From the NCBI GenBank assembly GCA_944470555.2, contig OX104128.1, forward strand, positions 60,333,257-60,397,256: 64,000 nt of DNA, given 5' to 3'. The notes beneath the pieces are model-generated. The model ran no database searches, had not been told where the DNA came from, and saw only the letters and a program-made list of their open reading frames with translations. This document shows positions 57,840-64,000 of the stretch, piece after piece. The stretch is from Heterobilharzia americana. Taxonomy: Eukaryota; Platyhelminthes; Trematoda; Strigeidida; Schistosomatidae. A program made the translations under genes and the position numbers. Numbering within the stretch: the stretch's first letter is position 1; each line of letters opens with the position of its first letter.

Positions 57840-58859
57840 CCGGTACAATATCACCAAATCCAATAGTTGATAATGTCACAAAACAAAAATATGACCATTT
57901 TAAATAATCTGTTGATTCCCAGAAACAAAATACAGCTGCACCTAATAAAATATAAACTGTCATCATAAGAATAGTTAGAGTTAATGGGACTGTCTTTGAC
58001 TTTTCTAATGATGATTGATTTGATTCATTCATTGAAGTATTGCATATATCTAAATCATTTTGTTGTTTAAACTGTTGACTTGTTTTTAATAAATTCATTG
58101 ATGTTATTGGCAAGTCAAGGTTACTAGCAATTAATCCTTTTGATGACTGATCATGCATTGAATGCGCTGTATTCGAATAGTAACTAGATAAATTAAAACT
58201 TTCCATTGGTGTATACTGTCTTAAATGAGGATTGAATGCAGATATTTCATTTAGATCAAGTAAATGAGGTGGGCAATATTGTGTTTTTAAATAAGGTGAT
58301 GTAGATGTTACATGTTCCATTAAATAGTCTTGTTTAATGGAAGATAATATAGATGAAGAGGTTTGTGATTGTTTACCATTCCATAGCATATGCTGTTGAT
58401 CAGTATCAGAAAGATTTAAGTTTTCACTTTGATTGGGATTAGTAGTACTCGTACTAAGATATGGTTGATGCAAGTAATTGCTGTTGATAGTGATACTGCT
58501 ACTACTACTACTATTACAAGTATTATGAGTAGTATTACCTAGTGTACGCTTATATCTTTCATATTTAGGTGCATAGGGTGATTGGGAATTATTTCCACAA
58601 ATGTGAATATTATCGTTTTGTGACAATTTGAATTCTTTTTTCAACTTTTTATGACTTAATTGTTTAAAACACTTTTTAAAACACTTTTTACATTGAACAA
58701 GTGCTGGTTGACAGATACGTACATAGAATACTTGAAATATTGATGCCATATAGTTTCCACTGTTTGATAGGTAACAAAAAAATAATGGTATGCCAAATAA
58801 TGCATACATCATTGTCAGAAATTTTCCTAAAGATGTATGAGGTGTAACATGTCCATAGC
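57840..58859 (-). CDS. Two-pore-domain K+ channel exon (pore 1 end to pore 2)
   Basis: On -, after a T-rich acceptor (58861-58860 = AG), a 1020-base exon reads 340 residues. The open frame extends further 5' as a Phe run, which is the pyrimidine tract and not protein. Order: (G)YGHVTPHTSLGK, the pore-1 filter and following segment; M2 with YALFGIPLFFCYL (residues about 20-45); a long Ser/Asn/Gln-rich cytoplasmic loop of about 200 residues; M3 VPLTLTILMMTVYILLGAAVFCFWE (about 285-310); and the pore-2 helix and filter WSYFCFVTLSTIGFGDIVPG (about 318-339). The GYG/GFG pair marks a K2P channel, which forms dimers and carries background K+ current at the plasma membrane. The 5' intron splits the first Gly codon of GYG in phase 1, a position conserved in many K2P genes. 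The loop is much longer than usual for the family. Donor gtgagc at 57839. Subfamily not assigned. Confidence 0.92.
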
Positions 58860-59034
58860 CTAGAAAAAAAAAGAAGAAGAAGGAAATGATAAACAAAACA
58901 ACAAAAGTACAATTGTTAAATGAAGTGCTGATTTTAAGTAGATGGGTATCATGAATATTCATTAGCTGAAGAACTATCAATTTTGTATTTCTTCACCAGT
59001 GTGCTCTTTCAAACCTCTTAATTATTATAATTAT
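58860..59034 (-). other. K2P intron, 5' side
   Basis: Acceptor polypyrimidine tract and AT-rich intron. The upstream exon with M1 and the pore-1 helix (expected to end ...TTIG) was searched for on - up to 64000 and not recognised. Confidence 0.5.
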
Positions 59035-59280
59035 TGATTTCAGGTTTGCATTCATAATGGACTGATATCAGTTGGAGAAAAATTGAAAACCTGGGAGCAC
59101 AAGACAGCTATTTCATCCCAGTTTGGGACTCTTCAGTAGTGCTCACCTCAAACACTACCAGAGAGGAGTCACATACTAGAACGAAACAGCTTTCAAGTGC
59201 TCCCAGATTTCCAATGTTCCTCTAACTAATGTCAATCAATAATGAATACCAACATCCAATCAATCAATAAATCCTCACAA
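59035..59280. repeat. Inverted pair of family III SINE ribozyme ends
   Basis: An antisense end (59040-59150; on -, TGAAGAGTCCC...GGGATGAAATAGC) is followed by a sense end (59155-59260; GAGAGGAGTCAC...GAACGAAACAGC). Both hammerhead cores are damaged. The two flanks TGCATTCATAATGGACTGA and TCAATAATGAATACCAACA mirror each other. Confidence 0.65.
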
Positions 59281-60059
59281 ACCTTGAAATTGTATTATAA
59301 TTATTAGTTGAAATGAAAGACTTGTTCTCAGAAATGATCCCTTAGCCAGACATGATTTAAAAACAGTAAGAGGTGATCTTTGAGATAATCTGAGCAAAGA
59401 ATCCTGATGTGTTGAAAATGGAAGACAATTAAGCAGTACTACAAATAGTTTGAAATGAGAAACTTGTAACCCAGTGACTCAAAAGTAAACTCCTTGACAT
59501 TAGAATCAAATTACTTCAGAGGCTGTTTTCAATTCCATGAAGTTGTCTTCTTCGATTATACTTTCTCTACTTTACTATCGTCTGTGTTATTATTATTATT
59601 ATTATTAAAGGGCAAGTGACTGCACTTAAACAGAGTAGACTTTAGGTCATCAGTTCAATGGGCATGTAGACTAACTACATGCATAAATTACCTCCACTTC
59701 ACTCAGGAAACAATCACATGATAAAGGCACACTGGTTATTACAGTATGATATCAGTCCTTCATTTTACTTGTGTCATTGTAGTTGATTTGAAGCGAAGTG
59801 AAAAGTCCTAACTGACTAACGAATGCAATGTGAGTATGGGAGTCTATCAGAAGTTACTGCTTGTAGCTTAGAAAGTAGATTGCTTCACTAATACGCAGCA
59901 GAAGACTAGCTCAAACTCCCGTGAGAAGTGAATTAAATTCTATATGTCTGTTTCCCTACATATGTGTCTATCAAGAATACAGGTGATTTTGTTTAGAAGT
60001 TGAGGTGTTATCGTGAACTCGTAAGTTCTATCCAGCCCTTTACAGTTCGTGTGGCTTTT
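59281..60059. other. Non-coding DNA with a short (TTA)n run
   Basis: A (TTA)n stretch of about 21 bases lies at 59586-59606. Nothing else recognised. Confidence 0.4.
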
Positions 60060-60420
60060 CTTGGCTTTTTATAGTTTCCCAGGTTGACTAAGTGTCTCCA
60101 GCCATGAGAATGGCTTCTACTTGGGTGCATACACATGAAAATGGTTTACACAACAGGATGTACAATCTTAATAACGGAGAAGGCGTCAAAGTCATATGTA
60201 TCTACCGTTACCTCTTTATTAGGGACGGCAGCGAGTGCCCAATTCAGGTTATCCCGCTAAGGTAGGGCATATCTCACACTCACCACTCTACTATTATCAA
60301 ACCTTCTCCAACCTCGACTAGATGGTGGCACTTAGGTATTCCAGCTCTTTATGCCTGCGTGGTTAGTCGACAAGTTACCAGGTTGGGAAGTCAGTCAGCG
60401 ACTGCTTCGGAAACTCAGTA
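60060..60420 (-). repeat. Unclassified dispersed repeat (pair with 49980-50350)
   Basis: Antisense relative of the repeat at 49980-50350. Nothing in it identifies the family. Confidence 0.55.
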
Positions 60421-61539
60421 CTACATTTATGAAGTAATCAGGTTGTATAGGATTTGCTGAATGAACAAATAAAAGTTGTGGTTTTGTGCCTCAAAAATAT
60501 CAGCGCCCGACTTCCGGGAACCAGGTCATGAGTTCAGGTCATGCTCTTCATACTAAGGTTTAGACAACTAGGTATTACCATTTGGCGTCGCTCAATAGGT
60601 ATGATTAATAGTCTGTTGTTCAAAACTTGTCTGTGGTTGCTCAGTTTCAGTATTCCATGAAGTACTCTTTATGAGACTGAGATATGTGTGATTTGGCGAA
60701 TTGGCATTGTTGAAACTGGTTGTTGATTTTAAGTAAAAACGAGGAGGGGATTCATGACAGAATTCAAACTAGTGGCCTATACACATCGGCTCAGCCTTCT
60801 ACTGGCTAAGAATCTGTGCGGAATGCAAATCGTTGACATACATACAAACACACAAAACAGGGATCACGTTACGTCTATCAGTAACTTGTGAGACACTATG
60901 CTATGTTGAGCTAAAAATGTAGAATGAAAGAAGGATAACTACAAAGTGATCTTTAGCGACAAACTGAAGGTAAGTAGCTGTGCAGCTAGGGAATTTAAAC
61001 TACTGGAAGTCAACTTCAGCTTCCTAGACAATATTTTTCAAGAATTATTTCTCATGATATGAACGAATACTGAAAACCAATAATTTCACCAATAACCATT
61101 TATGATATATTAAAAAAAGTGATACCATCAATTATTTTATATTTCAACGGATTTTTTTCGTTACTTCTGAGAAAGATTTACAAATAGAAAAGCTTACAGA
61201 AGTGTACTTTTTTACGCCACAAGTGTATCCATGCAAGATTCGGATAACAAGCAATCACTGTTGCCAAATAGTGTTAAAAACATTTTATCTGACATTTTTG
61301 ACACTTGGATTAAATAGACAGGTAGCATTAAGTTATGTTACGCTATTCGATCTGAAATAAACATTGAAATAACCTTATAACAGCTACACTAAAAAAAACT
61401 ATTCCACTTATAGGTTACCTTAGGATTATTCAAAAGGAACAGGCTACTTTCAATTGAAGGTTAGTGTTGGACTGTGCAGATTTCGACAGTTTCTTTTCAC
61501 TAACGAGATTTCTCACTATCTATTTAAAGACAAGCATTA
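60421..61539. other. Non-coding DNA, nothing recognised
   Basis: No exon or element could be supported. Confidence 0.35.
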
Positions 61540-61680
61540 GGTGTAACACTTTGAGTCTTGATGGGAACAATATTGCTCACTGAAAGAAAGCTACATCCAA
61601 CCGATGAGTTTAAAATGGTATGAAATGCGCTTCCCGGATTCCACCACTAGTCACTAACCATCAACACTATATTTTTCCTT
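61540..61680 (+). repeat. Sm-alpha-like SINE fragment, degenerate hammerhead
   Basis: CCGATGA (CTGATGA mutated) at 61600-61606, a poor stem II, GAAATGCGC, then GGATTCCACCACTAGTCACTAACC, the Sm-alpha-like 3' end. Confidence 0.6.
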
Positions 61681-61767
61681 CATCTTCATTTTATTTCTTT
61701 CACACTTCTGTTAATGATTTAGTTAGACTCATTCCAAGCATTTATGTGACCACTTTGTTTACAGTAT

Positions 61768-61927
61768 GTTTCTAAAGTGCATTTTGTATTTTTTGGTCAG
61801 ACTTCATCATCTAATGGTATCGATAAGAGATTGAAAATTGTTAGGCACCCCCAGGATTTAACTCAACTACTCGTTCTATCTTTCTTTGGATTTGGATTGA
61901 GTGTTTTGGCAATTTTTATTACTGTAG
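61768..61927 (+). CDS. Possible exon of unknown gene with one membrane segment
   Basis: A frame opens after a good acceptor (tttgtttacag, 61767) and reads ...GIDKRLKIVRHPQDLTQ, then LLVLSFFGFGLSVLAIFITV, a 20-residue hydrophobic run long enough to cross a membrane, up to a possible donor gtaggt near 61927. A second acceptor (ttttggtcag) lies 36 bases further on in the same frame. The sequence is not recognised, and the frame alone (80 codons) is short enough to occur by chance. No function is proposed. Confidence 0.25.
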
Positions 61928-62149
61928 GTTGGTTATTATCTTATTTCTCGAAAATGATCTCTTTATTATCTAGTCTCACTTTCACTAATTTCAATACTGT
62001 TAAATTTGGGTGCTGTTGAGTTTATTGGGACATATATACATGCAGATGTTCTGACTTGGTTTTGGTCATTTACTGAGGTAATAGGTAATCTGGGTTTAGG
62101 AGTTCCTGCCTACTGCATTCAACCAACTAATATTCATTAAAGTTCATCT
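61928..62149. other. Non-coding DNA
   Basis: Nothing recognised between the possible exon and the SINE. Confidence 0.3.
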
Positions 62150-62480
62150 CAATGCTGAGCCTCCTAGCTTAAAGATTACGTAGCAAGAAGATCGATAGAA
62201 TTCCACCAGGATCCAGGAATAAACAAGGTAAAATTGGTTGCTCTCTGGTAACCAACCACAGTATCTAATCCAGTTCCGTACGAAGACTATCGTGGTCCAA
62301 ATAGATAAGTGGTAATGTCACTGACTGCAACACTAGCTGATGTAGGTTTGAATCATAGAGAGGACTTAAGTTCCTTCAGAGTCGCAGATCCACGTTGATG
62401 ATGATTGCCAAGAAACATGAAACCTAGATCAGGGACTGCTTTCTTCCATTTGTCTCTCATCAACTAATATCTATTCCAGT
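62150..62480 (+). repeat. Family II SINE, full copy
   Basis: Complete order: CCTCCTAGCTT start, GATCGATAGAATTCC, GTTGCTCTCTGGTAACC, A-box-like TAAGTGGTAATGTCAC, B-box-like GGTTTGAATCA, and the ribozyme-like block at about 62390-62425 (GTTGATGATGATTGCCAAGAAACATGAAACC), where the core and stem II are lost. Confidence 0.65.
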
Positions 62481-62934
62481 GCATCTTGATAGCAAATCTT
62501 TTAACTAAATGGCCTCATTACAAAATGATCACTAGAAGTCGGTCGTTACTCCGAACTGAACAGTATGAAATTAGTTACTTTTCAGTAAAAAAGATTCTTT
62601 GTTCAAACCTGTACACTTATTTCACCATTTATAGTATATGTTGTATTTATTCACAAGAGTGATTTAATAGCTTTACTGTTCGCTCGTATCTGAAAATATA
62701 TCCAAGTGGTAACCAGACAAAATGGCCCATTTACATTTTTCAGTAGTTATTTATTTTTACTGAATACTTTAGTTGTAGATTTGATCAGACTTTGAGATTA
62801 ATGTGCGAGAGATAATCGTCTATATTCTCGACTAGATGGTTTCTAGGGTAAATGATTGAAGTCATAAAGCTTAGACATATGATTAGTCAGTGAGAATATT
62901 TGTTGCCGATTGTTTTAAACTTACTTTATGCAGA

Positions 62935-63099
62935 AGATAAAAATATATTCATATTGAAACATCGAAAAACTGATTACTATGAAAAACTATCTAAGCGGAG
63001 CGTTGCCAAATGTATTCAAAATCCACTTATTGCATCACTAAAATTGAGTCAAGCTTTCACTGAATATGAACACATGATATTTATAATCTGTGTACAAGT
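62935..63099 (+). CDS. Possible exon of unknown gene
   Basis: A frame between an acceptor (tttatgcag) and a donor (CAA/gtatga) reads KNIFILKHRKTDYYEKLSK, then RSVAKCIQNPLIASL, KLSQAFTEYEHM and IFIICVQ. Both splice signals and an even amphipathic composition are suggestive, but the peptide is unknown to me. It is on the same strand as 61768-61927 and could belong to the same gene. Confidence 0.28.
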
Positions 63100-63839
63100 A
63101 TGATATGAACAAGCTTTGATTGCTCATACACATTAACTAATCTATCTTAAACTTTTATGAGATAACCTACCTGGAAATGGATGGAAAAAAACCTAAGGCA
63201 GTCTTGTGATTGCGTTAATTATGATATTACTATTATCAATGCTTATACTAACTGATACTCGTCAATTATTTGGTCATTTAGTGATATGGTATTCCAAGTG
63301 AGTTGTTCTATGCGCTTAGGTTTTACTAGGCAAACGTTTCAGTGTCACGCTAGACATCACTTCCAATGCACAGGAACTAAGATGACAGTGGGAAGTTTGT
63401 CAACTGGAACCGTAACTCAGATAATAACTAACTCTGAAAATTCATACCCTGAGCTATAAAAATTGGTCACAATTCCTAGATAGTATGGTAGTTGAGATAT
63501 TTCTTTGATTGTGGTGTCTTAAACCAGCTTGATTGATAGATCACAATGACAGAAATTGGTGAAATCTCTGTTTTCATTTGAAGTGTGGCTTTGATTTTAT
63601 CTCATCTACGAACTGCAGATAATCCATAACTTCTTTTGTAATTTATTCCTATATTTCTAAGATTGTTTCTGTAACGCATTCCAGTAGCGTTTTTCAAATC
63701 TAAGTAAGCTGGATATTACAAAAAAGATTAATTTCCAGCCGAAAGTTCACTATATTTTTCTTTATTCTTCTGAGTTTGGGGATATGAAACCAATATTGTC
63801 AACAAAAAAATCTTTTCACTTTGCACGTTTATAGGGATT
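63100..63839. other. Non-coding DNA, nothing recognised
   Basis: No element or exon could be supported. Confidence 0.35.
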
Positions 63840-64000
63840 TATTGACTTCCTCCGAGTGATATCAGCGAATCATTGATAACCGGGTAGTCTTCGACAGTAT
63901 AGGACTCTTTAAAGTGCTTACCCATGGTACCGTTAGGCAGCGAACATAAGACTGTCAGGTTTCGTGGCAAACACATTGAGTCACCCGATCAGAATCCAAT
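63840..64000 (-). repeat. Family III SINE, cut by the window edge
   Basis: An old antisense copy: remnant ribozyme end at 63870-63930 and the tRNA-like region (GCAGCGAACATAAGACTGTCAGG on +) running out of the window. Confidence 0.5.

Noticed and set aside
58860..58980. N-terminal extension of the K2P open frame (Phe-rich stretch)
   Set aside because: It translates the polypyrimidine tract before the acceptor at 58860; the conserved GYG splits exactly at that junction.
61540..64000. M1/pore-1 exon of the K2P gene within the window
   Set aside because: No minus-strand exon ending in a TTIG-like motif before a donor could be found; it is assumed to lie outside.

Overview
The window looks like a piece of a trematode genome, most likely Schistosoma. 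The DNA is AT-rich, genes are split by long introns packed with retroelements, and the repeats include Sm-alpha-like tRNA-derived repeats carrying hammerhead ribozyme motifs, RTE-clade LINEs and Penelope-like elements. This combination is characteristic of schistosomes. No bacterial or viral genes were seen. The species is an inference; no species-specific marker could be tested.

Only two host genes can be supported with confidence. (1) On the + strand, a UBXN1/SAKS1-like ubiquitin/p97 adaptor has its last three exons at 2199-2383, 6298-6340 and 10611-10949; the splice phases agree and the UBX domain is clear. The N-terminal UBA exon(s) must lie left of the window. (2) On the - strand, a two-pore-domain (K2P/KCNK) potassium channel has an exon at 57840-58859 (end of pore 1, M2, a long cytoplasmic loop, M3, pore 2) and its last exon at 29251-29435 (M4 and C-terminus). 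These are joined in phase across a 28.4 kb intron, and the M1/pore-helix exon must lie right of the window or was not recognised. The two genes converge tail to tail, with about 18 kb of repeats between them. Two possible + strand exons of unknown identity (about 61768-61927 and 62935-63099) are listed at low confidence.

Everything else is repeats or featureless AT-rich DNA. RTE family A gives two near full-length copies, both on - (11657-14880 and 46079-49342), a 5'-truncated + copy (39903-41059) and an old relic (27940-28640). Target-site duplications flank the first three, and all have broken ORFs. RTE family B gives many older fragments (2630-4150, 4950-5350, 6480-9170, 17470-18860, 20400-21110, 22435-22810, 35100-35410, 44230-44530, 51400-52560, 56440-57730). 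Penelope-like (PLE) relics with RT and/or GIY-YIG coding sit at 826-1640, 22910-24150, 26690-27502 with its inverted partner at 24585-25090, 30075-31491 and 54395-55330. A CR1/L2-like RT relic sits at 25505-26480.

The most interesting theme is small tRNA-promoter-bearing SINE-like repeats in which hammerhead ribozyme cores can be recognised. Three different families carry them: Sm-alpha-like, one with core CTGATGA...GCACGAAAC, and one with core CTGAGGAGTCCC...GGGACGAAAC. A further candidate lies in the inverted terminal repeats of a PLE. Most copies have lost a core nucleotide; the best-preserved core is at about 21583-21632. A fourth family has a tRNA-like head but no visible ribozyme. Several SINEs are arranged as inverted pairs.
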